Shown here in pieces: positions 54,904 through 64,000 of a stretch of DNA of 64,000 nt. Position 1 is the first letter of the stretch, and every line of letters begins with the position of its first letter. Below the pieces are notes generated by a model. The model saw only the letters and a list, made by a program, of their open reading frames with translations, had not been told where the DNA came from and did no database searches. The position numbers and the translations under genes are program-made. The DNA comes from Haliea sp. (GTDB taxonomy: Bacteria; Pseudomonadota; Gammaproteobacteria; Pseudomonadales; Halieaceae): positions 26,300 to 90,299 of the forward strand of contig JADJAL010000065.1 in assembly GCA_016704305.1 (NCBI GenBank), written 5' to 3'.

Positions 54904-55275
54904 TTACTGTTTGTCACTGGGATGATCCTCGCCATCGAGTACGGGCACATGCTTGAGGACAAACGGATCGACACCCTCCAGGCACGCAATATTGATCGCA
55001 TACAGCTCGGGGTTTGATCGCCGCTGGTGATGGGTATAGATGCCGCACTTTGAGCAAAAGTAATGCCTGGCGGTGTTGGTGTTGAACTGGTAAAGGCTCA
55101 ACACATCTGCGCCTTCGGTAATGCTCAAATCCTTGAGCTCGACCGACGCGACCACCGCGCCCCTGCGTTTGCACATCGAGCAATTACAACGGCGCGGTTC
55201 AACTAAACCGTGTGGAAGCTGAACCGTGAACTTTACGCTTCCGCAGTGGCATTGCCCTTGATGAACAGGGTTCAC
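54904..55275 (-). CDS. GFA/CENP-V family zinc protein
   Basis: 123 residues. GQCHCGSVKF, RRCNCSMCKRRGAVV and RHYFCSKCGIYTHHQRR provide the family's zinc ligands. It is a divergent paralogue of the 52150 gene. ATG at 55275. The C-terminus ends EDHPSDKQ. It lies 19 bases from the start of the reductase-like gene on the same strand and about 30 bases from the left end of an IS-like element. Confidence 0.9.
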   Translation of the reverse strand: MNPVHQGQCHCGSVKFTVQLPHGLVEPRRCNCSMCKRRGAVVASVELKDLSITEGADVLSLYQFNTNTARHYFCSKCGIYTHHQRRSNPELYAINIACLEGVDPFVLKHVPVLDGEDHPSDKQ

Positions 55276-55303
55276 ATCAATTTTGTCGACCAGTGGCTTT
55301 TTG

Positions 55304-56601
55304 CTTAGCAGGTTGCTGAAAAAGTCTCTCCATTGAGGGAAAATAGCGCAATCGCAGGTTGGAGGCTAAACAATGCGCGGTGATTACCAGGAAGGCGGCG
55401 ATCTGTTCAGCTATGTATCGCTGGAGCAACGTATTCCCAAGCGCCACCCGATTCGCAAGATGCGTAAACGATGGATGAAGGTGGCCAACTGGATCCGGTT
55501 TTCAATAGATCTACGCGGAAGAGACCTTCTATCCCGCCGGTGACTGACGAGCAAGTTATCTACTGATCCGTAGCGAACGGCAGCTGATGGAACAGCTGGA
55601 CTACAACCTAATGTTTCGCTGGTTTGGGGCCTGAGTGTTGACGAGCCCGTGTGGAATCCGTCGACTTTTTCAGAACCGGGACCGCCCGCGCAGGGCTGAT
55701 GTAGGGCGCCGCCTGTTTGAGGAGATTGTCGAGATGGCGCGCCGGCGCAACCTCACCTCCAATGAGCATTTCAGTGTCGATGGCACCCTGATTGCGGCCT
55801 GGGCTTCGCAAAAGAGCGTGCGCCGCAAGGATGGATCGGACGACGACAACCTCGATGGTGTTGGTCGCAATGCAGGTCGAAACTTCCACGGCGAGAAACG
55901 CAGCAACGAGACCCATGCCTCGCGGACAGACCCGGAAGCCAGCTTGCGACAAAGAGCCACGGATGGCCACTCGTCCGAGCTACCGGCCATACCCTGATGG
56001 AGAACGCAACGGCTTGCTCGTCGATGCCGAGTTGACCTGGCCACCGGTACTGCCGAGCGCGATGCCGCCATCGACATGGCGACGGGATTGAAGGATGGGG
56101 CAACGCTGGGCGCGGATAAGGGTAAGACACGCGGGAATTTGTCGATGTGTTGAGATTCCTGAAGATCCACCGCATGTTGCCAAAACGTGAACCGTGCTGG
56201 TGGTTCGGCGATTGATGGTAGGACGACCCGCCATGGGAGATTAGCCAGCGCGTGCGCAAACGGGTGGAGGAACCTTTTGGTGGCCAAGCAGATTGGCGGG
56301 CTCAGGCAAACGAAGTTCGGGGCTGGTGCGAGTGAGGCAGGACTTCCTCAGGATGGCGGCCACAATCTGGTGCGTATTCGGAATTTGATTCCAGAGGCGG
56401 CGTGGTGAGGAGCAATCAGGCCGCGAAATGGCCAGCAATGGTATACAGGGCCATTAACCGGATGAAAACCGTTTTACAGGTAAAAACTCGACTGGGGATC
56501 TCATACGATGCCGGGCCAATACCACTGCCCGTCGACAAAATCGGCGGAGGACGGAGCATCTGTGGGGCACGTTAAAATCACCTTTTTCACAACCTGTTAG
56601 G
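55304..56601 (+). mobile_element. Decayed IS5-like insertion sequence
   Basis: About 1.3 kb bounded by imperfect inverted repeats: CTTAGCAGGTTGCTGAAAAA (from 55304) and its counterpart CTTTTTCACAACCTGTTAGG (ending 56601). The interior holds a broken transposase. No target duplication could be confirmed. Decay suggests an old insertion. Confidence 0.7.
55373..56407 (+). pseudogene. IS5 family transposase remnant
   Basis: ATG 55373 reads DLFSYVSLEQRIPKRHPIRK, the IS5 N-terminal domain, then stops at about codon 57. Later pieces in other frames: GRRLFEEIVEMARRRNLTSN, EHFSVDGTLIAAWASQKSVR (first catalytic Asp region) and NFHGEKRSNETHASRTDPEA (family signature). GLLVDAELTW and a late VEEPFG follow. 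Multiple stops and shifts leave no functional product. Confidence 0.8.
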
Positions 56602-57002
56602 GTGTAGTTGATGCTCATATCGTGATCCAGTGGGGTTATGGCGCTCGCGATCAAGGGGTCAGAGTGCTTGATTCGTGTCCCCTTGATTGATCAAGCACTC
56701 TGACCCCTTGATTCGAAGAATAACTGAGATTGCCGCCGGACCCGCACAAATTCTTGAGTTTGATGAAGTGCTGGTATGAGCAGGAGTTCGATCAGGCAAA
56801 TGACAGCAGACATGCAGGTCAGCAAGTAGGGAGCCGATGAGCCTGGATGGGCTTCCTCAGGGGCCTGGAGCACCGGGCCGGGGCGGCGACAATGCCGCCC
56901 CAAACCCTGCTTTGTTAGGTATTGCCTGGATTGATTGGCACATCAAGCATGGAGCATCTGACCAACGAATTCCCATACTCTCCCGAGGTCACGTCCGGAG
57001 TG
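56602..57002. other. Gene-free stretch with one palindromic repeat
   Basis: Apart from the repeat at 56650-56712 no coding frame or RNA gene is visible. It separates the IS remnant from the convergent 3' end of the lipoprotein gene. Confidence 0.35.
56650..56712. repeat. GGGGTCAGAGT palindrome, subfamily a
   Basis: Perfect 23-bp arms (56650-56672, 56690-56712). The 17-base loop differs from the copy at 52082 by one base. Confidence 0.9.
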
Positions 57003-58241
57003 TCACTCAGTACCCAAACGGAAGTGGCCGGTCACCGAAATCGAATCGCGGGTGTTGACTGCCTGGCCGCTCTTGTAAAGCTGCGCGCTGAAGTTTCCTT
57101 CCAGCGTGCCGCTGTAGGTAACGCCATCGTTCACACCAACCTTGGTTAAGGTGATCGAGCAGCGAAAGCCCGGCGTGAATGTGCCATCGCTACCGCGCGT
57201 GCCAAGCGTGTTGTAACCATTGCTGGCGGCAAAGCCTATTTCAATGTTGGCCTTGTCTTCACCGAATCCGTAGCCGCAGTCATACGTGCCGGTGGCATCG
57301 GGAATATCGCGGAAGTTTACATAGCTGTTGATCGCCGGTCCGGGCAACCTGGCGTCAACCAGAGTGGCTACTGTGAATCCGACTGTAACATCGCCATTGC
57401 CGCTCCAGGTTCGCACGTTGGCCTTCTCTGCCAAGCCCAGCACCGTGCCAGTGGTGGCAAAGCGCACGCCGCTCTCACCGACGGCCAGCGTAGTGTCGGG
57501 TACATCGATGATTGGCGGTTGCACGGGTCCAACGGCCGGCAGATCGCCGCCAGCGATGTAGTCGCCGCGCGCTGCTTCGTAACTACGCTCTGCATTGCTC
57601 AGTGCCTGTTTGTAAGCGTCCAGCAATTGGTCGTAAAGGCTTGTCTCCTCACCCGCCGTAATGGCGTCCATAAAAGGATCAAAGCTCTCCGACGGCAATG
57701 TGTAGCCGGCGTCTGCCAGCGCGGTACGCAGGCCGGCAACCGCTGCGGCCAGTCCGTCGATCACTTGCTGGAGCTGGGCATCGGTGGCGTCTGTGTACCA
57801 CACATCGAGCGTACTACCCATGGCGCTGTTGACGGCGGACGCGAGTGCGAGATCGGTCATTGGCGTGAGGTTGGAAGTGCTCGCTACGCCGGTGTTGCTG
57901 CGGGCGATGGAATAGAAGATCGCGCTGTTCTCTACACCGGACACGGTGCCCCCGGACACTTTCACAGCACACGGCAGGCTGTCGGTCGGCACGCTGGCCG
58001 TCCACGTGCCGTCGCTGCCACTGGTCACAGTCTGGTTGATGCCGTCACCGCAGCGCAGTGCGACGGAGCCGTTACTGATGGCAGCACCGATGGCGGCGAC
58101 GCCACTGACGGTCGAGCTGGGTACCGGCACCGGTGTGGTGCTGCCACTGTTGTCGCTGTCGTTGTTGCCGCTGCAGGCCGCGAGCGAAGCGGCTCCAGTC
58201 AAGATGAGTGTGCGAGCGAGCAGTTTGAGAACTTTATTCAT
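57003..58241 (-). CDS. Lipoprotein with N-terminal carboxypeptidase-regulatory-like domain
   Basis: 412 residues. Signal MNKVLKLLARTLILTGAASL with lipobox LAAC, then a Ser/Asn/Thr/Pro linker. TVSGVAAIGAAISNGSVALR and TVTSGSDGTWTASVP form a beta-sandwich repeat of the carboxypeptidase-regulatory type. The long helical middle and C-terminal beta domain (GFRCSITLTKVGVNDGVTYS) are unknown. ATG at 58241; frame intact. Probably outer-membrane anchored. Confidence 0.72.
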   Translation of the reverse strand: MNKVLKLLARTLILTGAASLAACSGNNDSDNSGSTTPVPVPSSTVSGVAAIGAAISNGSVALRCGDGINQTVTSGSDGTWTASVPTDSLPCAVKVSGGTVSGVENSAIFYSIARSNTGVASTSNLTPMTDLALASAVNSAMGSTLDVWYTDATDAQLQQVIDGLAAAVAGLRTALADAGYTLPSESFDPFMDAITAGEETSLYDQLLDAYKQALSNAERSYEAARGDYIAGGDLPAVGPVQPPIIDVPDTTLAVGESGVRFATTGTVLGLAEKANVRTWSGNGDVTVGFTVATLVDARLPGPAINSYVNFRDIPDATGTYDCGYGFGEDKANIEIGFAASNGYNTLGTRGSDGTFTPGFRCSITLTKVGVNDGVTYSGTLEGNFSAQLYKSGQAVNTRDSISVTGHFRLGTE

Positions 58242-58910
58242 TGCATTTCTCCGATGGAAGCGCGGCTAAGGGATCAGTTTAGGTTAAGGGGTCAGCGTGC
58301 CCGACCCGCTCTCGTGGTTATCGGATCAGTAAACTGTCCCTACAATCCAAAAGTGCTGGCTGGTAAATGTGTCGATTGATTGCGAGCTAACGCTGTGGAC
58401 GTATAGAACTATTGCGCTGTTCATGGCTCTGCGAAGCTCCTTGTGGTCTACGCCCAAGGCGGGCGGGTGCTCGCAGGGTTTTACTGTTGCAGTTTGCGAA
58501 GTGGCATCGCTGTTATCTGCGTGTCTATCTTGTGGGAAGTGGGGAGTTAATGAAACCGGGTTTTGCGTGTATTTGGACATGTTCGATCGGATTTGAGAAC
58601 GGCATCTCTAATGTCCGACCAGGGGCAGGGTGTGCTCAAGCTATTTTGTAGCTGCGCACTTACTTGGTGCGCCCTATCGTAACTATGTGGAAGCTGCTAT
58701 AGGGCTTGGTAGGCAGATTCCAACTCGGACAGACAGTCACGACCCAATCCCGCGACCTGTGCGTCATACCAATCAAGCAATCAAGGGTCAGAGTGCTTGA
58801 TATCGACCCCTTGATAGGGCCTCAGATTCGCGTCCTTTGATTGATCAAAGGACTCTGACCCCTTGATTCGGATTCGATCAAGCACTCTGACCCCTTGATT
58901 CCCCTCATGC
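58242..58910. other. About 670 bases without a recognised gene
   Basis: Frames present here are short and read as noise on both strands. AAGGGGTCAG near 58288 may be a degenerate half of the palindrome family, and a compound copy occupies 58779-58900. The rest could be remains of a lost gene. Confidence 0.35.
58779..58900. repeat. Compound GGGGTCAGAGT palindrome, subfamily a
   Basis: One left arm (AGGGTCAGAGTGCTTGAT, one G short) and two right arms (near 58850-58867 and 58876-58900), the last bearing the usual ATCAAGCACTCTGACCCC. Looks like a duplicated or nested copy. It ends ten bases from the stop of the membrane protein. Confidence 0.85.
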
Positions 58911-59463
58911 TCACCGACGCGCCTGCACCACCGGCGGATCACCCACCCGGAACTCCATATGCGGGATCTGACCTCCGCCCTTGCTAGCCACGCTCGCGCC
59001 GCCAATTCCCAAAAGTGTCACCACCGCAACCAGCAGCGCGGCCACGGCAACAGCGGACGCCGCCATGCGCCCACTACAATCGCGAGAGCCGCCAGCGCCG
59101 CAGTCGCGATCAGTACCGGCAGCCAGGGTCTCGGCAAGTTCCGCATGGTGATCTCAGCCACTTTTGTCCGGCGCCATCAAGCCGGTCGTAGATCACTGGG
59201 TAGGCCGCATCGCCGTAGTTGGCCACGGGAATGCTCGCGCCTGCTGTGAGCGCGACCAACACAAGGCCGATGAACAGCACTGCGGTCTGGCGCAGCACCG
59301 GGCCGGTCGACAGCACGAGGAAGGCAACGAACAGGCCGATGATCGGCACGTGGTTCAGCAGCACGTGGCGGTAGGCGGGGTCGCCGAGCCAGATCGATAT
59401 AGTCCATAGCGTCAACTTCGTTGTTGTGGTGGATAAGTTTGGGTAGAAGTCAGAGAATGGCAC
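58911..59463 (-). pseudogene. Membrane protein, DUF-type, several frameshifts
   Basis: Reads LWTISIWLGDPAYRHVLLNH, VPIIGLFVAFLVLSTGPVL, QTAVLFIGLVLVALTAGASI, then LPVLIATAALAALAIVVGAW and, after a shift, VAVAALLVAVVTLLGIGGAS, ending VVQARR at 58911. At least four membrane segments. The apparent GTG start (59463) and first 12 or so codons lie inside an inverted-repeat element, so the original N-terminus may be replaced. No family recognised with confidence. Confidence 0.5.
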
Positions 59464-59646
59464 TTACTTAAGCTGAAAAGCAGTACGTAGGCGTCAAATC
59501 GAGTAGAGCTTGACGGCACCGTCTGAGGCCATGGATGGCCGAAGCGAGCCTACGGACGTATTTACGGCGGGTCCCGACAAGCTCTACTTGGTTTGGCGCC
59601 GATCTCGAAGCTTAAGTAAGTGCCATTCTACTCTGACCCCAACTTA
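59434..59646. repeat. 213-bp inverted-repeat element (MITE-like)
   Basis: Left arm 59434-59474 and right arm 59609-59646 are inverted repeats with 20 identical bases (AATGGCACTTACTTAAGCT plus one) and outer ends related to GGGGTCAGAG. The 134-base interior has further complementary blocks (AGTAGAGCTTG with CAAGCTCTACT, and GTAGGC with GCCTAC). No coding frame. Confidence 0.75.
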
Positions 59647-60764
59647 CGCGCCTGGCTCGGGCATGATGATGAACGCGGGTACGGCGGAGAACAGGATAAC
59701 CGTGGACACCGACGTGCACTTGCCGGTTTTTGGATCGGGGTGCCCGTCCGCCACGCGCGGTATCGCGTGGTAGAGGCCCGCGCACTGGTAGCCGAGGTTG
59801 TTCGCCGCTGAGCGGCCGAGGTGTACCGGCCCGATATAAACTTCCGTCATGAAGTCGAAAATATTCTCGCCATCCCAGTAACCGGCCAGCACGCCGTCCA
59901 TGCTGCCGTCGGCGAGCAGGTTGGCGCGGATGTGCAGGTCGCGGAAGTAGTAGAAGTTGTCGATGGCCTGCACCTTGAATTTCATTTTGGCGTCCACCGG
60001 CCCGGCGGTGAGTACCCCATCCTTGATCTCGCCGGGAAATGGCGCGCTGTGGAACATCGTGTCTTCGTGCACCAGTTGGCTCATGTCGGGCACCACCTTG
60101 CCGTTGGCGTCCCTGGTCACCGGGCCGGCGCTGGTGAACAGGCGCATTTCCACCGCCATCGGTGGGCGTGCCCGAGGTCAGTTTCATCTCCAGCAGGGTG
60201 GAGTAGCCGTTCTCCAGGATGGTGTTGTTAGTGTCGAACAGGCGGTCGTACAAACCGCCGGGGCGCATGCCGGGACACGCAGCCCATCAGCCGCCAGTAC
60301 TGGTAGTCGATGCCGGCCCTGCCGTCGGCGCTGGTGAAGTCGTTATGCGCGCACTGGCCGCCGGCTGCCGTGGTGGAGTTCACGCCGTCAAGGTCCGGCC
60401 GACGGTGGCTACATTGCCTTCAAACAATTTGAAGCCCGGGTCCGGCATCGCGCCGGGTTCCTTACAGGCATCGACGGGCAGCAGCTCAGTGGCGCCCTCC
60501 CGGTCGCCCGCCTCGATGCGCTTTTTCACTTCCTCGCGCACTGCCGCGTATTCGTCCGAGAAAAACTCCTCGTCAGTGATGTTCAGCCCTCAGGACACTC
60601 GGGGGCGTCGTCGGGGATGTCGTACTCCCCACTTGCTGAAGACGAAGCCGCGCACCTGTTCCTGCGCGGCGGTGGCCCTGCTTCTTCGGTGGCGACCACG
60701 GAGGTGGACTATCGCCGCAGGCGCCAAGCAGCAGCGCCACGGTGAGAGCAATGACGTACTTATA
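59644..60764 (-). pseudogene. Lipoprotein of unknown function, multiply frameshifted
   Basis: A signal with lipobox (VALLLGACGD) is legible near 60740; the start ATG seems to have lost its G near 60764. Pieces in successive frames read EYDIPDDAPECPEGLNITDE, EEVKKRIEAGDREGATELLP, GGQCAHNDFTSADGRAGIDY, GGLYDRLFDTNNTILENGYS and, intact at the end, AIDNFYYFRDLHIRANLLAD to IIMPEPGA. It lies directly downstream of the DUF1552 gene and probably belongs to the same operon. Family not recognised. Confidence 0.5.
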
Positions 60765-60800
60765 ATGTGGCTCCTGTAGATATGGTTATAGCTATGGTTG

Positions 60801-60853
60801 TGAAGTTTGGGGTCAGAGCAAAACACCTGTTCTTACTCTGACCCCAAACTTCA
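60801..60853. repeat. GGGGTCAGAG palindrome, subfamily b
   Basis: Perfect 18-bp arms (60801-60818, 60836-60853) with a 17-base loop. The last three bases form the stop codon of the DUF1552 gene. Confidence 0.9.
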
Positions 60854-62215
60854 GGCGAGAATTTCCGTAATCGCGCGGTCCGTCTGGTTCTGGTCGGTGC
60901 CCCACTGGCCGACGTTGAGCCCCATCGCCTGTTGCATGGTGAGGCCGACGCGGCTGGCGGAATCACCCACGCCACTGACAGCGCCGGTGCGCAGCCGCCC
61001 ACCGGCGCGCCCCGGCCGTCGCGAACGGCAGCCCGACGACGCTGTGCGTGTTGGCCTCGGACGTTTCCGAGTGCGCCAGCACCAGGCGGTTGTCGAGCAG
61101 CGTGCCGTCGCCCTCCGGCACCGGCGTCGAGGATCTGCACGAACTGCGTCCACGCCTCCATGCTCTTCTGCACGAACACCGTCGCCTTGGGTTGGTAGCC
61201 GAGCGCGATGTCTTTCCGCCCCTCGTGGGTCAGGTGTGATGGGTGTCGGTGCTGCCGGGCATGCGCAGGCTGGAGGCGCGGTCGGGAAAACTGCATATTG
61301 AAAACGCGGGTCTGGTCGCGCAGGCGAGCGCCAGCGCGAGTGTCTGCGCCATCAGCAGATGGTTGGCGAGGACGTTGTCGATCTCGGTGTCGTGCGGTAG
61401 GTCGACGGGCGCCTGCGGATGCTGCGGGCCTGCAGCGGCGGCGGCTGTTGTGTTTGCAGTTCCAGTTGTTGTTCGAGCTGGCGCAGCCCGGTGAAGTACT
61501 GGTCGAGGCGGGCGCGATCGCCCTGCCCCAGCTGGCGCTCGGGCGCTTGCGATCCTCCGCCACGATCGAGAGCGCTCTCGCGCAGCAGCACGCTGGGGTC
61601 GGGCGCGAAATCTATCGCGTTGGGGTCGGCAAAGCCCGGCCCGAAAATGCGCGTGTGCAAGCCGAGAGCGCTGGGCTCGGCGGCATTCACGCTGCTGACA
61701 TCGCGCAGGCTGTTGCTGTGCCTGGGGTTGCCGGTGGCCGCCATTTCCAGCGAGCGGAAGCGCGTGCGCGTGCCGATGGCGTCCGAGATCAACACATCCA
61801 GCGTCGGGCCGACGACGGTGTCGGCGGTCTTCGGCGCGCCGCCGCAGAGCGCGCCGAATACACCGGTGCGATGCACCTGGTTGGCCTCGTTATGCATCAG
61901 CACGCTGTAACCGCTCCAGGATATTCATGCGGTCGCGCATCGGCGCAATCGGCTGCAGCTCGGGCGTCAATTCCCAGTCGCTGCCCTCGGTCGTCGGGTC
62001 CCAGCGCAGCGGGTTCATGCCGCAGCCAAAGAACCAGGTGCCGAAACGGCGCGGCAGCAACGCGCCGGTAGCGACCAGCGCAGTGCCGGTGGTATTGAGA
62101 ACACATCCAGCAACGGCAGGCCGACCGAGACGGCGACGCCGCCCAGTGTGCCGCGCAGTGTCCCGCGCAGGAAGCTGCGGCGATTGATGCCCGTGTACGA
62201 CTTGCGCGTTTTCAT
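60851..62215 (-). pseudogene. DUF1552 family protein, Tat-exported, many frameshifts
   Basis: ATG at 62215 reads MKTRKSYTGINRRSFLRGTL, a twin-arginine signal, then GGVAVSVGLPLLD. Shifted frames continue ALVATGALLPRRFGTWFFGC, PLRWDPTTEGSDWELTPELQ, PTLDVLISDAIGTRTRFRSL, RLDQYFTGLRQLEQQLELQT and, at the end, TDRAITEILA. These match the DUF1552 (PF07586) layout. The family is typically encoded beside DUF1592 proteins, in planctomycetes and marine proteobacteria. Its role is unknown; oxidative or polymer metabolism in the periplasm has been speculated. Confidence 0.65.
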
Positions 62216-63941
62216 GGGCATCGCTCCTGCTCGCAGTGCTGCTGGCATTAGTGCTGGCGACAACAGTGGTTGGTGCATTGGCATTCGTGGTGTTGTCGCG
62301 GGATGTTGCGGTGCGTTCCGCGGTTTGCTCTTGCGGCGCGCTTGCAGTGGCCGTGCGAAACGCCTCACTGGTGGCGATCTCGCGCATCACCGCGGGCACC
62401 TCGTAACCGCGCTCTGCAAACGCATCCTCGAGATGACGCAGCAAAGGCGCTCGCCGCTGGTTTGCTTGCGGCCTACCGCATAGCGATACAGGTTCTGCAC
62501 CGGGCAGGCAGTGAGCTGCGGGTTGTCGGCAAACGCCTGCCCCAATTCCGCCGGGGATGTAAACGCGCGGCCATCGAACTCGCCGCTGACGTCGATGGGC
62601 GCGTCATTCTCTGCCGTGCGAAATTTGCCGATGCCGTCGAAGTTCTCCAGCCCAAGGCCGATAGGGTCCGTCAACACGTGGCAGTTTTTGCAGCTGACCT
62701 GGGTGGCGTGTACTTCGAGCCGGTCGCGCGCGGTGTTGTGCACGGCGGTCACGTCCTGCACGAACTGGGTGAAGAAGTCGACATCCGCCGGCGCCTCCGG
62801 AATGCTCTGGCACAGCAGCGCCTCGCGCAGGAACACGCCGCGCAGCGTCGGTGAACTGCGCCCCGGATGGAGCAAACAGCATCGCGAAGCTGGCGTGCGA
62901 CAGCAGCCGCGCGCGGCTGGCCGGGTGGCAGCGTCGCCACTTCCCAACCCTCGGCGGCGCGCACGGGCAGCCCGTACACCGGGCCCAGCGAGCGCGTCAT
63001 CGGCAACTCGCGCGCCGTAAACAGGCTGCGATAGTCCGCCTGTTGCACCACGAGTTGATCAACCACGAAACGCAGCGTGCTCGCGCGCATCGGCGGCCAC
63101 GTGGTTGTTGAACATCGGGTATTGCGTCACGTCCTTGTTCAGGTTGTCGAACTGGTCGAACAGGGACTACATCCTCAAAAAACGCGCTCACGCCAGCGGC
63201 GAAAGATGTTCCGGGAGCCAGCATACGGTCCACCTCGCGCGTCAGGCCCTCAGGCTGCGCCAGTTCCCCGCGCTCGGCTGCGGCCAGCAGCGCCGCGTCG
63301 GAACCGCGATTCCTGAGAGTAACTCAGTTTGGAAGCCATGCTCAGATCAGGTCAGCTGCGGGCGGTGCGGTTGCTCCGGTTGCGGCGCGGGTTCGCCAGC
63401 CTCCCACGCGAAACGGGAACTCCGGAGAGACCCAGGCTCGGTGAGCGCCGGTTGCAAACCGGCGTAAAAATCCTGCTGCGCGGCTGCGGTCTGCGCGCGG
63501 CGGCCTCCCCTGGCATCGACATCCTCCGCCGCCACGGCCTGCGCAACAGGTGCGGTAAAAGGTGTTGGTCACCTGCGCGGTACAGGCATCGTCAGCGGCA
63601 TCGGCGGCTGCGGGCTGGCACGGCGGGATGCCCTGAGCGCAGTTTGGGCGAGGTGACCTGCGCGGCGATATTGCGCGCGGTGGCCTCGTACTGCTCAAAC
63701 CGCTGGGCGTGACGGCCACCAGTGACGCCCCGGCGCGTTGAGGCCGTCGCGCCGGCTGTCCGGCCAGAAGCGGCAAACCACTTCGACCGCAGTACCAAAC
63801 GGATCTTCTATCGCATTTGGTATTGCTCCGGCGTCGGGCGGCGCATCGCGAGCGGACCGCCGGTCACGCTGGTGTCGCTATTGCCACAACGCCCAACAGC
63901 AAAACGGCTGCGGCGAGGAGCACTGTGAACACGTTTGGCAT
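62212..63941 (-). pseudogene. DUF1592/DUF1588-type exported cytochrome-like protein, many frameshifts
   Basis: ATG at 63941 after GGAGG reads MPNVFTVLLAAAVLLLG, a secretion signal. Fragments include RRPTPEQYQNAIEDLFGT-like text near 63850, SLGPVYGLPVRAAEGWEVAT, LRGVFLREALLCQSIPEAPA, DRLEVHATQVSCKNCHVLTD (a CxxCH-type haem motif) and DPIGLGLENFDGIGKFRTAE. This order matches DUF1592, DUF1588 and DUF1585 domains. The end near 62212 is approximate. Upstream partner of the DUF1552 gene. Confidence 0.6.
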
Positions 63942-64000
63942 GATGCCTCCGTTTCTAGGCTATCTCTGTGCGCTACTGTAGCGACTCGACGTTGAATACA

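Noticed and set aside
1..64000. tRNA, rRNA or known riboswitch
   Set aside because: I saw no cloverleaf, rRNA segment or familiar aptamer on reading; a covariance-model scan would be needed to exclude them.

Overview
The window looks like chromosomal DNA of a heterotrophic, probably marine, gammaproteobacterium. The backbone is GC-rich. It carries a PEP-CTERM protein next to surface-glycan genes, a wax-ester synthase, an acyclic-terpene (Atu-like) acyl-CoA carboxylase cluster, two acyl-CoA dehydrogenases and a DUF1592/DUF1552 pair. I place it near the Halieaceae/Cellvibrionales on gene content alone; this is an inference and I could not run a phylogeny.

Layout. 0-2.7 kb: 3' end of murA, a metallophosphoesterase and a PEP-CTERM-type protein. 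2.9-22.7 kb: a surface-glycan region with glycosyltransferases (GT2 and GT4), methyltransferases, a MobA-like nucleotidyltransferase, an AsnB-type amidotransferase, a fatty acyl-AMP ligase coupled to an NAD-epimerase, two LpxL-like acyltransferases flanking a fatty-acid hydroxylase, and an O-antigen ligase. Together these could build and export an acylated polysaccharide or glycolipid. 22.8-27.9 kb: lipid metabolism (serine hydrolase, wax-ester synthase coupled to a lipase-like hydrolase, enoyl-CoA hydratase) and a small lipoprotein.

28.28-35.67 kb is the most interesting region. It is an array of about 15 integron gene cassettes without an integrase in the window (a CALIN-type array). Fifteen attC sites can be read directly, the last one cut in half. 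The cassettes are more AT-rich than the backbone. They encode a SIR2-like protein, a PD-(D/E)XK-like nuclease, a HEPN-like protein, a lysine-rich 34-residue peptide, small membrane proteins and several unknowns. A nearly ORF-less 253-265 bp cassette occurs four times and uses the unusual core GTTCTGT paired with ACAGAAC.

35.9-48.4 kb: MFS transporter, tautomerase, DUF805 protein, two acyl-CoA dehydrogenases, a TetA-like MFS transporter, then AtuA, carboxyltransferase, enoyl-CoA hydratase and biotin carboxylase, which fits branched or terpenoid acyl-CoA catabolism. 48.4-64 kb: small proteins, a large GH64-like lipoprotein, two GFA proteins, PaiB, a decayed IS5-like element, lipoproteins and the DUF1592/DUF1552 pair. 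This last part is studded with palindromes sharing the core GGGGTCAGAGT.

Quality caveat. Many reading frames break by one or two bases, often in homopolymers, and implausible poly-G tracts occur at 41.8 and 48.4-48.5 kb. Frame breaks are very dense after 58.9 kb and in 7.99-9.03 kb. Genes labelled pseudogene are interrupted in this sequence, but many may be intact in the organism.
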